DNA from: Actinoplanes sp. L3-i22
Lineage (GTDB): Bacteria > Actinomycetota > Actinomycetes > Mycobacteriales > Micromonosporaceae
Direction: 5' to 3'
NCBI RefSeq assembly: GCF_019704555.1
Contig: NZ_AP024745.1
Location: forward strand, 1,422,001-1,486,000
DNA: 64,000 bases
In this document: piece by piece, positions 1-8,259 of the stretch
Numbering within the stretch: position 1 is the stretch's first letter
Layout of the letters: every line of letters begins with the position of its first letter
Program-made: the position numbers and the translations under genes
Notes under the pieces: generated by a model
Databases searched by the model: none
The model's input: the letters and a program-made list of their open reading frames with translations, nothing else
What the model was told of the DNA's origin: nothing

Positions 1-180
1 GTCGGCCACGTTCATCCACCGGTACGAGTAGCAGACGTCGCCTACGGCGAGGGCCGCCAAGGAGCCGGCCAGCAGCCACCACGGCGCTTGACGCGCCGGC
101 CGATGGCGGCGCACACCGTAGGTGATCGCGCCGACGCCCCCCGCTCCCAGCAGGATCCATTCGAGCGCTCCCCAGAACAC
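1..180 (-). CDS. N-terminus of a membrane protein (cut by window edge)
   Basis: The first 60 codons of a gene that runs off the left edge. The start is GTG at 178-180. An in-frame TAG lies one codon further upstream, so translation cannot begin earlier. The visible part has a hydrophobic helix at residues 3-20, a basic loop RRHRPAR, and a second hydrophobic helix at about 34-50. Short alternating membrane helices with a Arg/His/Pro loop are common at the N-terminus of actinobacterial membrane-anchored diguanylate cyclase/phosphodiesterase proteins, but no catalytic domain is in view, so that identity is only a guess. Confidence 0.55.
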   Translation of the reverse strand, partial: MFWGALEWILLGAGGVGAITYGVRRHRPARQAPWWLLAGSLAALAVGDVCYSYRWMNVAD

Positions 181-296
181 GCCCTATTTAGTACCAGGAG
201 GGTTGCGGACTGTCCATGCTGGCGTATACGCAGCGCAATTCCAGTTGTCAGGAATGTTAACTACCGAAAGTCACCGAAAGTTGCGGAGAGTAGGGG

Positions 297-1145
297 TCAG
301 CTGAAGACTTCGGCGACGACGTGGCCGTTGTCGGGGACCCCGGGTGTGGTTACTTGCTGCCACTTTCCGTCCGGGGCGTGCCATTCCAGGTTGGCGAAAC
401 GTACCCGTTCGAGGCCGGTCGCGGAGGCGTGCGAGACCAGCCAGTGGGCGTACCGCCAGCCGGAACTCGCGGTGCTCACCGAAACTGTCAGGCCGGCCGC
501 CTCGGTACTGGCGGTGCCGAGTTTCTTGCCCCAGTCCAGCTTCAGGCCGGCCATCAGGGCGGCCGCCGCGGCCGCGCCGCGCACCACCGGATCGCCGGTG
601 ACCCGGCAGGCCACCGCGCCGGTGTCCTTGCCGATCAGTGCGGCGGCCAGGACGCGGGCCTCGTCGGCCCACTTCTCGTACGCGTTCGGGAACGCCGAGC
701 GCTGCACCCGCTGCGCCGCGTCGGTGACCCGCATCGTCTCCCAGCCCTTGACCTTCTTCAGAGCGCTGTAGAACTTGCCGGCCGCGTACCTCGGGTCCTT
801 GATCTGCTCGACCGTGCCCCAGCCCTTGCTGGGCCGCTGCTGGAAGAGGCCGACCGAGTCCCGGTCGCCGCCGTCCAGGTTCTCCAGCTTGGACTCCTGC
901 AGGGCGGTGGCGAGCGCGACCACCACGGCCTGCTCGGGCATGTCCCGGCGGATGCCGACCGCGGCGATCGTCGCCGCGTTGGCCATCTGCACCAGGTCCA
1001 TGGTGACCTCGCCGTCGGTGCCGACCACGCACTCCGGCCCGAGGGTCGGCAGGGTGATCGCGGTGGGATCCCGGTGCAGGACGACCACCACGCTGATCAC
1101 CGCGATGAGGATGAGGGAGGCGAGCACGCCGATCGCGGTCTTCAT
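297..1145 (-). CDS. Membrane-anchored lysozyme/transglycosylase-like protein
   Basis: A 282-residue protein with one N-terminal membrane segment (residues 3-23) and an exported remainder. ATG at 1143-1145 is chosen because GGAGGAGG lies just upstream; an in-frame extension of 11 residues is possible but unnecessary. Residues 78-110 contain ALQESKL followed by GDRDSVGLFQQRPSKGWG, which resembles the Glu-containing active-site region and the GLFQ/GLMQ motif of lytic transglycosylase folds; Glu84 would be the catalytic acid. Proteins of this form are widespread in actinomycetes and usually carried as hypothetical. A role in cell-wall turnover is inferred from the motif only. The gene is separated from the neighbouring crotonase gene by about 60 bp and reads in the same direction. 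Confidence 0.7.
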   Translation of the reverse strand: MKTAIGVLASLILIAVISVVVVLHRDPTAITLPTLGPECVVGTDGEVTMDLVQMANAATIAAVGIRRDMPEQAVVVALATALQESKLENLDGGDRDSVGLFQQRPSKGWGTVEQIKDPRYAAGKFYSALKKVKGWETMRVTDAAQRVQRSAFPNAYEKWADEARVLAAALIGKDTGAVACRVTGDPVVRGAAAAAALMAGLKLDWGKKLGTASTEAAGLTVSVSTASSGWRYAHWLVSHASATGLERVRFANLEWHAPDGKWQQVTTPGVPDNGHVVAEVFS

Positions 1146-1208
1146 CCGTTCGCCACCTCCTCCGTGATCGGACGCCAAGCCTAGACAACGAACGCACCTA
1201 GATCATCG

Positions 1209-1979
1209 TCACTGTTTCGGGACCCAGCTCGGGTCCCGTTTCTCCTGACGTGCGGAAACGCCTTCGCGCCCCTCCGACGAGGTGAAATATCCGGCTGAAC
1301 GGTCACTCAGCTCGGCCAGTTCGGCCCGGATCGACTCGGAGCGGGCCCGCCGCAGCAGCTGCTTCGTGCCGGCCAGCGCGAGCGGACCGCCGCGGATCAG
1401 CGACGCGCAGTAGCCGGCCACCGCCGCGTCCAGCTCGGCGTCCGGCACCGCGGCTGTGACCAGCCCGATCTCCGCCGCGCGCGCCCCACCGAAGACATCG
1501 CCGGTCAGGTAGAGCTCGGCCGCCGCCCGGGGTGCCAGCCGGGGCAGCACGGTGGCGCTGATCACCGCCGGGATCACCCCGAGGCGGACCTCGGTGAACG
1601 CGAACGTGGCCGACTCGGTGCAGACCGCGAGGTCGGCGGCGCCGATCAGGCCCAGCCCGCCGGCCCGGGCCGGCCCGGCGATCCGGGCCACCACCGGTTT
1701 CGGGAACTCCCAGATCGCGGCGAGCAGGTCCGCCATCAGCTCGACCGGGAGGCGCTCGCCCGGCCTGGTGGCGGCGGTCTCCTTCAGGTCGGCGCCGGAG
1801 CAGAAGACCGGGCCGGCGTGCGAGAGCACCACCACCCGGGTGTCCGGGGCGGCGGCCGCGGCGGCCAGCGCGGTCAGCAACTCGGTGATCAGGGCGCGGG
1901 ACAGAGCGTTGCGGTTGGCGGGGCTGTCCAGCGTGAGGGTGGTCACCCCGGCCTCGGTGACGGTACGGACCAGTTCCAT
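1209..1979 (-). CDS. Enoyl-CoA hydratase/isomerase family protein
   Basis: A 256-residue crotonase-fold protein, normal length for the family, acting on acyl-CoA thioesters. The N-terminal oxyanion-hole region reads SGADLKE and the second glycine-rich segment reads RAGGLGLIGAADLAVC; FTEVRLGVIPA carries the usual catalytic-region glutamate. ATG at 1977-1979 is preferred because AAGG is placed upstream; a GTG three codons earlier also fits. It is transcribed divergently from hemW with only 28 bp between the starts, an arrangement often seen beside hemW in actinomycetes. Substrate cannot be told from sequence. Confidence 0.85.
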   Translation of the reverse strand: MELVRTVTEAGVTTLTLDSPANRNALSRALITELLTALAAAAAAPDTRVVVLSHAGPVFCSGADLKETAATRPGERLPVELMADLLAAIWEFPKPVVARIAGPARAGGLGLIGAADLAVCTESATFAFTEVRLGVIPAVISATVLPRLAPRAAAELYLTGDVFGGARAAEIGLVTAAVPDAELDAAVAGYCASLIRGGPLALAGTKQLLRRARSESIRAELAELSDRSAGYFTSSEGREGVSARQEKRDPSWVPKQ

Positions 1980-2007
1980 GCCCGGCACCTTAAGGCAGAC
2001 TTGGCGG

Positions 2008-3210
2008 ATGGCCGGCGCACTCCCTGAAGGCGAACCCGTTCCCCTGGACGGGTCCCTCCCCGATTCCGCGACCCGTGATGTGGGGGCGAACGGCTTCGCG
2101 GTCTACGTGCACGTGCCGTTCTGCGCCAGCCGCTGCGGGTACTGCGACTTCAACACCTACACCGCGAGCGAACTGGGCGGCGGGGCGAGCCGCGACGAGT
2201 ACGCCGGCACCGTGCTGCGGGAGCTGGACCTGGCGGCCAAGGTGGTCACGCCGCCCCGGGTGGACACCGTGTTCGTCGGCGGTGGCACACCCACCCTGCT
2301 CAGCGCCCGTGATCTCGGGAAGATCCTCGAGGGGATCGATCAGCGGTGGGGGCTGGCCGCCGACGCCGAGGTGACCACGGAGGCAAATCCCGAATCAGTG
2401 GACTTGTCGTATTTGAAGGACCTGAAGGCCGCCGGCTTCACCCGGATCTCGCTCGGGATGCAGTCCTCGTCCGAGCACGTGCTGCGCCTCCTCGACCGCA
2501 AGCACACCGCCGGCCGCGCGCCGGAAGCCGCGCTCGAGGCCCGCGACGCCGGGTTCGAGCACGTGAACCTGGACCTGATCTACGGCACCCCGGGGGAGAC
2601 CCCGGAGGACTTCGAGCGTTCCCTGCAGACCGTGATCGACGCCGGGGTGGACCACGTCAGCGCCTACGCCCTGATCGTCGAGGACGGCACCCGGATGGCG
2701 GTCCGGATGCGCCGCGGCGAGCTGCCGTTCCCCTCCGACGACGTGGCCGCCGACCGTTATCTGGCCGCAGAGGAAAAACTGACAAAAGCCGGTTTTCACT
2801 GGTACGAGGTCTCCAACTGGGCCAGGCCCGGCGGGGAGTGCCGGCACAACCTGCGGTACTGGACCGGCGCCGACTGGTGGGGGCTCGGTCCCGGCGCGCA
2901 CAGCCACGTGGGCGGGGTGCGCTGGTGGAACGTGAAGCATCCAACGGCGTACGCAAATCGCTTGAATGATGGTGTTTCTCCAGGTCACGGCCGAGAGCTC
3001 CTGACCGCGGGGGACCGGCACGTCGAGGACGTGATGCTCCGCGTCCGGCTGCGCGAGGGCATCGCCCTGGACCGTGTCGACGGCCCGGCGGCCGCCCAGG
3101 CGCTGGCCGACGGCCTGCTGGAGCAGGGTGCCTACGACGCCGGGCGGCTCGTGCTCACACTGCGCGGACGACTGCTGGCCGACGCGGTCATCCGCGACGT
3201 CGCGCCCTGA
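2008..3210 (+). CDS. hemW: Radical SAM heme chaperone HemW
   Basis: A 400-residue radical SAM protein. The [18 protein letters not shown] stretch near residue 40 holds the CxxxCxxC iron-sulfur motif followed by the extra Cys/Phe context typical of HemW (formerly annotated as oxygen-independent coproporphyrinogen oxidase HemN-like). FVGGGTPT and the [12 protein letters not shown] segment are further family signatures, and the C-terminal HemN domain is present. HemW inserts heme into respiratory enzymes rather than oxidising coproporphyrinogen. In actinobacteria it commonly lies directly upstream of hrcA, as here. The start ATG at 2008 gives the normal family length; longer in-frame extensions run antisense through the crotonase gene and are not credible. 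Confidence 0.93.
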   Translation: MAGALPEGEPVPLDGSLPDSATRDVGANGFAVYVHVPFCASRCGYCDFNTYTASELGGGASRDEYAGTVLRELDLAAKVVTPPRVDTVFVGGGTPTLLSARDLGKILEGIDQRWGLAADAEVTTEANPESVDLSYLKDLKAAGFTRISLGMQSSSEHVLRLLDRKHTAGRAPEAALEARDAGFEHVNLDLIYGTPGETPEDFERSLQTVIDAGVDHVSAYALIVEDGTRMAVRMRRGELPFPSDDVAADRYLAAEEKLTKAGFHWYEVSNWARPGGECRHNLRYWTGADWWGLGPGAHSHVGGVRWWNVKHPTAYANRLNDGVSPGHGRELLTAGDRHVEDVMLRVRLREGIALDRVDGPAAAQALADGLLEQGAYDAGRLVLTLRGRLLADAVIRDVAP

Positions 3211-3334
3211 CGGGGCGGACCCGGTGTCGTACTGTTTCGATTCCGCCATGGCTTTCCCGGCGGACCCGTTGCCGGAAAGAACCGTCGACGGTCGGTCCTT
3301 TCGATCATCGCGCTGCAGCCAGCGGCGACGTAGA

Positions 3335-3361
3335 CTGGCACTCTGTCCGCGCGAGTGCCAG
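3335..3361 (+). promoter_or_regulatory. CIRCE operator for HrcA
   Basis: A perfect inverted repeat CTGGCACTC-N9-GAGTGCCAG, 13 bp before the hrcA start codon. It matches the CIRCE layout (TTAGCACTC-N9-GAGTGCTAA) with actinobacterial G/C substitutions at the outer positions. HrcA binding here would give autorepression of hrcA-dnaJ2 and heat-shock induction. Confidence 0.93.
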
Positions 3362-3374
3362 AGGGAGGGGTCAT

Positions 3375-4397
3375 ATGAGTCTTGATGACCGCAAGCTCGA
3401 AGTCCTGCGGGCGATCGTCGAGGACTATGTGAAGACCCGCGAGCCGGTCGGCAGTAAAGCGCTGGTCGAGCGGCATCAGCTGGGTGTCTCCTCGGCCACG
3501 GTGCGCAACGACATGGCCGTGCTGGAGGAGGAGGGCTACATCCGGCAGCCGCACACCAGTGCCGGCCGGGTGCCCACCGACGCCGGCTATCGGCTCTTCG
3601 TCGACCGGCTGACCAGGGTCAAGCCGCTCAGCCCGGCCGAGCGCCGGGCGATCGAGCGCTTCATGATCGGCGTCGTCGACCTCGACGATGTGGTGCATCG
3701 CACGGTCCGGCTGCTCGCCACGCTGACCCGGCAGGTCGCGGTCGTGCAGTATCCGAGCCTGTCCCGCTCCTCGGTGCGCCATCTGGAGCTCGTGCCGATC
3801 TCCACCACCCGGCTGATGCTCGTCATGATCACCGACACCGGCCGCGTCGAGCAGCGCCTGGTCGAGATGCCGGCCCCGGTGCCGGAGGGCGCCGTGTGGG
3901 ATCTGCGACGCCGCGTCAACGAGAAACTTGCTGGTCAGCGCCTCGCCGACACCCCGCCCCTGGTGCAGACCCTGGTCGAGGAGTGCACCCCGGAGCGCCG
4001 CGGCGACATGGTCTGTCTGGCCACCGTGCTGCTGGAGACTCTGGTCGAACGGAGTGAGGAGCGCCTCGCACTCGCCGGGACGGCCAACCTGACTCGCGGC
4101 GGTGTGCTGGACTTTCAGGGCACGCTGCGCCCCGTCCTCGAAGCGTTGGAGGAGGAGGTCATCTTGCTCAAGCTGATCGGTGACCTCGAACCCAGCACCA
4201 CCCGGGTCCGGATCGGCGACGAGAACGAGATCGACAACCTCCGGTCGGCCTCCGTGGTCAGCACCGGTTACGGACCGGGGGCCACGATCGTTGGTGGGCT
4301 CGGCGTGCTGGGGCCGACCCGGATGGACTACCCCGGCACCATCGCTACTGTTCGTGCAGTGGCACGCTACGTTGGCGACCTGTTGGCACAGAATTGA
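3375..4397 (+). CDS. hrcA: Heat-inducible transcription repressor HrcA
   Basis: A 340-residue repressor, standard length. The N-terminal winged helix includes [26 protein letters not shown] recognition sequence (residues about 22-45), followed by the GAF-like domain. A strong ribosome site AGGGAGGGG sits 5-13 bases before ATG 3375, and a CIRCE operator lies immediately upstream, so the gene is almost certainly autoregulated. It is followed after 34 bp by dnaJ, the usual hrcA-dnaJ2 heat-shock operon of actinobacteria. HrcA folding normally depends on GroEL, linking chaperone load to derepression. Confidence 0.96.
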   Translation: MSLDDRKLEVLRAIVEDYVKTREPVGSKALVERHQLGVSSATVRNDMAVLEEEGYIRQPHTSAGRVPTDAGYRLFVDRLTRVKPLSPAERRAIERFMIGVVDLDDVVHRTVRLLATLTRQVAVVQYPSLSRSSVRHLELVPISTTRLMLVMITDTGRVEQRLVEMPAPVPEGAVWDLRRRVNEKLAGQRLADTPPLVQTLVEECTPERRGDMVCLATVLLETLVERSEERLALAGTANLTRGGVLDFQGTLRPVLEALEEEVILLKLIGDLEPSTTRVRIGDENEIDNLRSASVVSTGYGPGATIVGGLGVLGPTRMDYPGTIATVRAVARYVGDLLAQN

Positions 4398-4431
4398 CGG
4401 ATCCGCGCAGACATTGAGGACTCCAAACCCC

Positions 4432-5571
4432 GTGGCCAAGGACTACTACGGAATTCTCGGCGTGAGCCGGGAAGCCACCGACGACGAGATCAAGCGCGCC
4501 TACCGCAAGCTGGCTCGGCAGTACCATCCGGACGTCAACCCCGATCCGGAGGCACACGAGAAGTTCAAGGACATCAACGCGGCGTACGAGGTCCTGTCCG
4601 ACGACCAGAAGCGGCAGGTCGTCGACCTCGGCGGTGACCCGCTCGCGCCCGGCGGCGGCATGCCCGGCGGCGGCGCCGGCGGGGCCGGCCCGTTCGTCGG
4701 TTTCCAGGACATCATGGACGCGTTCTTCGGCACCGCGGCCGGCGGTGGCAGCCGTGGCCCGCGCCCGCGCACCCGGCCCGGCGCCGACGCGATCCTGCGC
4801 CTCGAGCTCGACCTGGTGGAGACCGCGTTCGGCGTCGAGGCGCCGATCACCGTCGACACCGCGGTGCTCTGCACCCAGTGCTCCGGCGCCGGCACCGCGC
4901 CCGGCACCCACCTGGCCACCTGCGAGGTCTGCGGCGGCCGCGGCGAGGTCCAGTCGGTGCAGCGCACCTTCCTCGGCCAGGTCGTCTCGTCCCGCCCCTG
5001 CCAGAACTGCCAGGGCCACGGCACGATCATCCCGAGCCCGTGCCCGACCTGCGCCGGCGACGGCCGGATCCGCACCCGCCGCTCGCTCACGGTCAAGATC
5101 CCGGCCGGCGTCGAGGACGGCATGCGCATCCGCCTGGCCCAGCAGGGCGAGGTCGGCCCGGGCGGCGGCACCGCCGGCGACCTCTACGTGGAAATTCACG
5201 AGCGCCCGCACGACGTCTACTCCCGCAAGGGCGACGATCTCCACTGCCGCGTCACGCTGCCGATGACGGCCGCCGCGCTCGGCACCCGGATGACCATCAA
5301 AACCCTCGACGGCGAAGAGAACATCGAGGTCAAACCGGGCACGCAGCCGGCCAGCACCCTTCGCATCCGCGGCAAGGGCGTGCCGCATCTGCGGGGCCAG
5401 GGCCGGGGCGAGCTCTTCGTGCACCTCGACGTCAAGACACCGACCAAGCTCACCGCCGACCAGGAGCGGATGCTGCGGGACTTCGCCAAGACCCGGGGCG
5501 AGGACGTGGCTGAGCTGAGCAAGCAGGGCGGCTTCTTCAGCCGGATGCGGGACGCTTTCAACGGGCATTGA
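4432..5571 (+). CDS. dnaJ2: Chaperone DnaJ (DnaJ2 type)
   Basis: A 379-residue DnaJ. Residues 1-68 form the J domain with HPD at 32-34, which stimulates DnaK ATPase. A short Gly-rich linker ([13 protein letters not shown]) follows, then all four CxxCxGxG zinc-finger repeats ([32 protein letters not shown]), and the C-terminal substrate-binding domains. GTG 4432 gives the canonical V/M-A-K-D-Y-Y start. Placement directly after hrcA marks this as the second actinobacterial dnaJ rather than the one in the dnaK-grpE-dnaJ operon. Expected to be controlled by the CIRCE site upstream of hrcA. Confidence 0.96.
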   Translation: MAKDYYGILGVSREATDDEIKRAYRKLARQYHPDVNPDPEAHEKFKDINAAYEVLSDDQKRQVVDLGGDPLAPGGGMPGGGAGGAGPFVGFQDIMDAFFGTAAGGGSRGPRPRTRPGADAILRLELDLVETAFGVEAPITVDTAVLCTQCSGAGTAPGTHLATCEVCGGRGEVQSVQRTFLGQVVSSRPCQNCQGHGTIIPSPCPTCAGDGRIRTRRSLTVKIPAGVEDGMRIRLAQQGEVGPGGGTAGDLYVEIHERPHDVYSRKGDDLHCRVTLPMTAAALGTRMTIKTLDGEENIEVKPGTQPASTLRIRGKGVPHLRGQGRGELFVHLDVKTPTKLTADQERMLRDFAKTRGEDVAELSKQGGFFSRMRDAFNGH

Positions 5572-5609
5572 GTTCTGAGCTTTTGGCTTTTAGCTTTTAG
5601 CGGACGCCG

Positions 5610-5645
5610 AGGGAGGGCATCGATCTTCGGATCGAGGCCCTCCCT
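5610..5645 (+). terminator. Stem-loop with UUCG loop after dnaJ
   Basis: AGGGAGGGC and GCCCTCCCT form the outer arms and CGATC/GATCG the inner arms around a TTCG tetraloop. It follows the dnaJ stop by 38 bp and precedes a convergent gene. There is no T-run, as is common for actinobacterial terminators. Just upstream (5579-5600) an 8-mer close to GCTTTTAG is repeated three times. Confidence 0.6.
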
Positions 5646-5756
5646 GTTCAGTGCCACCCAAGAGGCCGCCGCAAGGTGAAGGCCGCCGCTCATGAGGCTG
5701 CCGCGGGGCAGGGGCCGCCGCCCATTCGGCGCTATTAGGCCGGGCTGCCGCCCATC

Positions 5757-5911
5757 CAAGATCAATTTCAAGATCTTTTTGCCTCGGTCCGCCGGGGTAC
5801 AGATCGTCGCTCCCGCGGGGACCCTTCCGGGCCTCGCAAGGGCGCGGGGCGCCCAAAACGCGAGACCCTCCAGGGCGACGTCCGTGGCTGGGCACGGTTA
5901 CCCCCAAACCC
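5757..5911 (+). repeat. Dispersed structured intergenic element, copy A
   Basis: About 155 bp that recur at 27415-27569 and, inverted, at 48208-48358. The core from GTACAGATCG to GTCCGTG is 90 bp and collinear between copies A and B. It can fold into a hairpin: CCCT...GGG pairs with CCC...AGGG, CTCGC pairs with GCGAG, and GGGCGC-GGG-GCGCCC makes an inner palindrome. No protein frame is preserved in all three copies. The element fills most of the 393-bp gap between dnaJ and the convergent tetR gene. Function unknown; a structured RNA or a small non-autonomous element are both possible. Confidence 0.75.
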
Positions 5912-5962
5912 AAACCCCAGCCCCAGCCCCGGCCCAGCCCCGGCCCCAGCCCAGGCCCCGCC
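5900..5962. repeat. C-rich CCCCAG/CCCAAA low-complexity tract
   Basis: A run of imperfect CCCCAG and CCCAAA hexamers directly after the dispersed element and ending at the stop codon of the convergent tetR gene. It reads as G-rich on the opposite strand and could form quadruplex structure. No coding evidence. Confidence 0.5.
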
Positions 5963-5964
5963 GG

Positions 5965-6573
5965 TCAGGTGTCCAGCCAGCGCCAGTTCAGTTCGTACAC
6001 GGCCGGTGGCGGGCCGGGCAGCGCGCCGCCGGTCCGCAGGCCGTCGAGCAGGACGGTCAGACACCGGTCCCGAAGCTCGCCGGTGCGGGTGACGTCCGGA
6101 ACGCGAACCGCCGCACACATCTCCAACAGCAGGGTCACGTCGGCGGCACCGATGTCCGGCCGCAGTCGTGGCCGGGCCCGTTCGAGCAGCCCGCCGGCAA
6201 GCTCGCCGGCCAGCTCCGCGTCGGTATTCATCTGCTCGGTGGGCGTGAACGTGCCGGCCAGGTGCACGGTCAGCGAGTGCACGTCGGCCTGCACGACCCC
6301 GCGCAGAAATCCCGCGAAGGCCGCCCACTCGTCCGGCTCCAGGGCAGCCCGCTCGGCCTCCGCGATGAACGTCTTCAGCCCGTCGTGGCAGAGCGTGCGA
6401 AGCAGATCCTCCTTGCTCGGATATCTCCGGTAGAGCGCGCCGATGCCGACCTTGGCCCGCTCGGCGACGGCGGCGACCGGCGCCCGGGGATCGGCCAGGA
6501 AGACCTCGCGTGCCGCGACCAGGATGGCTTCGTTGTTGCGAACCGCCTGCTCGCCGCGCCCAGGTCTCCTCAT
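5965..6573 (-). CDS. TetR family transcriptional regulator
   Basis: A 202-residue regulator. Residues 13-60 form the TetR helix-turn-helix, with the AAREVF, VAAVAERAKVGIGALYRRYPSKEDLL pattern typical of the family; the remainder is an alpha-helical ligand domain. It is divergent from the epoxide-hydrolase-like gene at 6757, and two near-identical palindromes lie between them, so it most likely represses itself and that gene. The ligand is unknown. ATG at 6571-6573 is the only start that gives a complete helix-turn-helix without running into the operators. Confidence 0.88.
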   Translation of the reverse strand: MRRPGRGEQAVRNNEAILVAAREVFLADPRAPVAAVAERAKVGIGALYRRYPSKEDLLRTLCHDGLKTFIAEAERAALEPDEWAAFAGFLRGVVQADVHSLTVHLAGTFTPTEQMNTDAELAGELAGGLLERARPRLRPDIGAADVTLLLEMCAAVRVPDVTRTGELRDRCLTVLLDGLRTGGALPGPPPAVYELNWRWLDT

Positions 6574-6592
6574 GCCGGCAAGCCTACCAGAA

Positions 6593-6609
6593 CGGAACGA
6601 AGTATTCCG
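6593..6609. promoter_or_regulatory. TetR operator, site 1
   Basis: CGGAACGAAGTATTCCG, an imperfect palindrome located 20 bp upstream of the tetR start. It is repeated with one change at 6640-6656, 47 bp away centre to centre. Predicted operator of the adjacent regulator. Confidence 0.75.
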
Positions 6610-6639
6610 CTCCGCTTCGGAAGCTGATAGTCTTTCAAT

Positions 6640-6656
6640 CGGAACGAAGCATTCCG
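6640..6656. promoter_or_regulatory. TetR operator, site 2
   Basis: CGGAACGAAGCATTCCG, a better palindrome than site 1 (GGAACG-AAG-CATTCC). It lies 100 bp before the epoxide-hydrolase-like start and would cover the promoter reading to the right. Confidence 0.75.
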
Positions 6657-6756
6657 TTCTGATTAGCCTTATGGCAACTGCCTGACGGCACCGCCGAGTG
6701 GCCGGCGCTCACCAGGCAGAGACCAGTGACATCGGCTTAGTGACAAGGAGCAGGAC

Positions 6757-7869
6757 ATGGCGTCGATCCGACCCTTCCGCATCGATGTGCCGCAGAGCGA
6801 TCTGGACGACCTGCGCGACCGGCTGACCCGCACCCGGTGGACGCCGGAGATCCCCGGCCAGGGCTGGGCTCGCGGAGTCCCCGCCGACTACCTGCGTGGC
6901 CTCGCCGCCTATTGGGCCGACGAGTTCGACTGGCGTGCCGCCGAGGCGCGGCTCAACGAGCTGCCGCAGTTCGTCACCGAGGTCGACGGGCAGACCCTGC
7001 ACTTCGCGCATGTCCGCTCGGCCGATCCGGCCGCCACCCCGCTGCTGATCAGCCACGACTGGCCCGGCTCGTTCGCGCTCTACCTGCCGGTGGTCGAGGC
7101 GCTCCGGGCGCATTTCCACCTCGTGCTGGTCAGCAACCCGGGTGTGGCCTTCTCCGGTCCGCTCACCGGTCCGGGGTGGAACACCGCCCGCAGCGCCGCC
7201 GCGCTCAACGAGATCATGGCTCGCCTGGGATATGAGCGATATGGGGTGCAGGGCACCGGTGGCGGCGCCTGGATCGCCGTCGAGATGGGCCGCCAGGCAC
7301 CCGACAAGGTGATCGGGGTGCACGTCAACGGGCACATCACGTTCCCCTCCGGTGACCCGGCCGAGTTCGAGGGGCTCACCCAGTCCGAGCAGGACCGTCT
7401 GCGCCGCTTGCAGGAGTTCCGCGACGATCGGATGGGCTTCGCCGCGATCCAGTCGACCCGCCCGCAGACCTTGGCGTTCGGCCTGCACGACTCACCGGTC
7501 GGTCAGCTCGCCTGGATCGTCGAGAAATTCCAGGAGTGGACCGACCCGGCGGCCCAGCTCCCCGAGGACGCCGTCGGGCTGGACCTGCTGCTCACCAACG
7601 TCAGCCTGTACTGGTTCACCGGCACCGCCGGCTCCTCCGCGAACACCTATTGGGAGTCCGCCCACGACCCGTCAGCCTGGGCACCGAAGGAGAAGTCCAC
7701 TGTCCCGCTCGGCGTAGCGCTGGGCGTCACCGACATCACCATCCGGCGCTTCGCCGAGCGAGAGGCCCCGGTCACGCATTGGACGGAGCTGCCGTCCGGC
7801 GGCAATTTCCTCCCCGCCGAGCAGCCCAAACTGTTTTCCGACGACGTAACAGCCTTCTTCCGCCCCTGA
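6757..7869 (+). CDS. Epoxide hydrolase-family protein lacking catalytic residues
   Basis: A 370-residue protein with the epoxide hydrolase N-terminal (EHN) domain at about 1-110 followed by an alpha/beta hydrolase domain. Family landmarks are clear: RPFRIDVPQSDLDDLRDRL at the start, WPGS in the oxyanion region, SPVGQLAWIVEKFQEW and LYWFTGTAGSSA. However, the nucleophile elbow reads QGTGGGAW where the family has GGDWG, so residue 168 is Gly in place of the nucleophilic Asp, and the C-terminal GGH that supplies the base reads GGN. The HGWPG motif reads HDWPG. The fold appears intact, so it may bind a ligand without hydrolysing it, or use different chemistry. It is probably controlled by the divergent TetR protein. 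Confidence 0.85.
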   Translation: MASIRPFRIDVPQSDLDDLRDRLTRTRWTPEIPGQGWARGVPADYLRGLAAYWADEFDWRAAEARLNELPQFVTEVDGQTLHFAHVRSADPAATPLLISHDWPGSFALYLPVVEALRAHFHLVLVSNPGVAFSGPLTGPGWNTARSAAALNEIMARLGYERYGVQGTGGGAWIAVEMGRQAPDKVIGVHVNGHITFPSGDPAEFEGLTQSEQDRLRRLQEFRDDRMGFAAIQSTRPQTLAFGLHDSPVGQLAWIVEKFQEWTDPAAQLPEDAVGLDLLLTNVSLYWFTGTAGSSANTYWESAHDPSAWAPKEKSTVPLGVALGVTDITIRRFAEREAPVTHWTELPSGGNFLPAEQPKLFSDDVTAFFRP

Positions 7870-7926
7870 TCCCTGCCGCCCAGATCCCGACAGCGCAGCC
7901 CGACCCCCGCAGCCCGACCCCCGCGG

Positions 7927-8048
7927 GTCGGGCCCTGGGCGGGTCGGGCCCTGGGCGGGTCGGGCCCTGGGCGGGTCGGGCCCTGGGCGGGTCGGGCCCT
8001 GGGCGGGTCGGGCCCTGGGCGGTCAGGCCCTGCGCGGTCGGGCCCTGC
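7927..8048. repeat. 16-bp tandem repeat array
   Basis: Six perfect head-to-tail copies of GTCGGGCCCTGGGCGG occupy 7927-8022, followed by two decayed copies to about 8048. The period is not a multiple of three and the region lies between two genes read in the same direction, so it is not coding. Each unit contains the palindrome GGGCCC. The array fills part of the 390-bp gap between the epoxide-hydrolase-like gene and rsmE. Confidence 0.92.
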
Positions 8049-8081
8049 GTCGCGGGGCGGCCACGCAACCAGGCCTCCTTT

Positions 8082-8148
8082 CGGACAGCCGAGGCCGCGC
8101 GGCGCGAGGCGGCCCCGGACAGCCGAGGCCGCGCGGCGCGGGGCGGCC
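8082..8148. repeat. Direct repeat, two copies of about 33 bp
   Basis: Two copies (8082-8114 and 8116-8148) differing by a single base, each starting CGGACAGCCGAGGCCGCG. They follow the 16-bp array in the same gap, which otherwise holds only the rsmE upstream region. Confidence 0.85.
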
Positions 8149-8259
8149 TCGCGCCCTACCGGGCCGTCCGACTTCACGTCGCGGCGCAGCGTGGCCTGCG
8201 CCGTCTGGGCGGGGTGGGAGGTGGCGGGGTCGGTTCGGGGTGCGCGGTAGCGTGCGGGG

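Noticed and set aside
5692..6627. Plus-strand open frame through repeat copy A and antisense to tetR
   Set aside because: Its composition follows the repeat and the antisense of a TetR gene; no ribosome site or conserved motif.
7927..8048. Possible CRISPR array
   Set aside because: Units are head-to-tail with no spacers, and no cas genes are present.
7772..8068. Minus-strand frame reading through the 16-bp tandem array
   Set aside because: The translation is a simple repeat of GPTRPGPDPPRA type caused by the array. The unit length is not a multiple of three.
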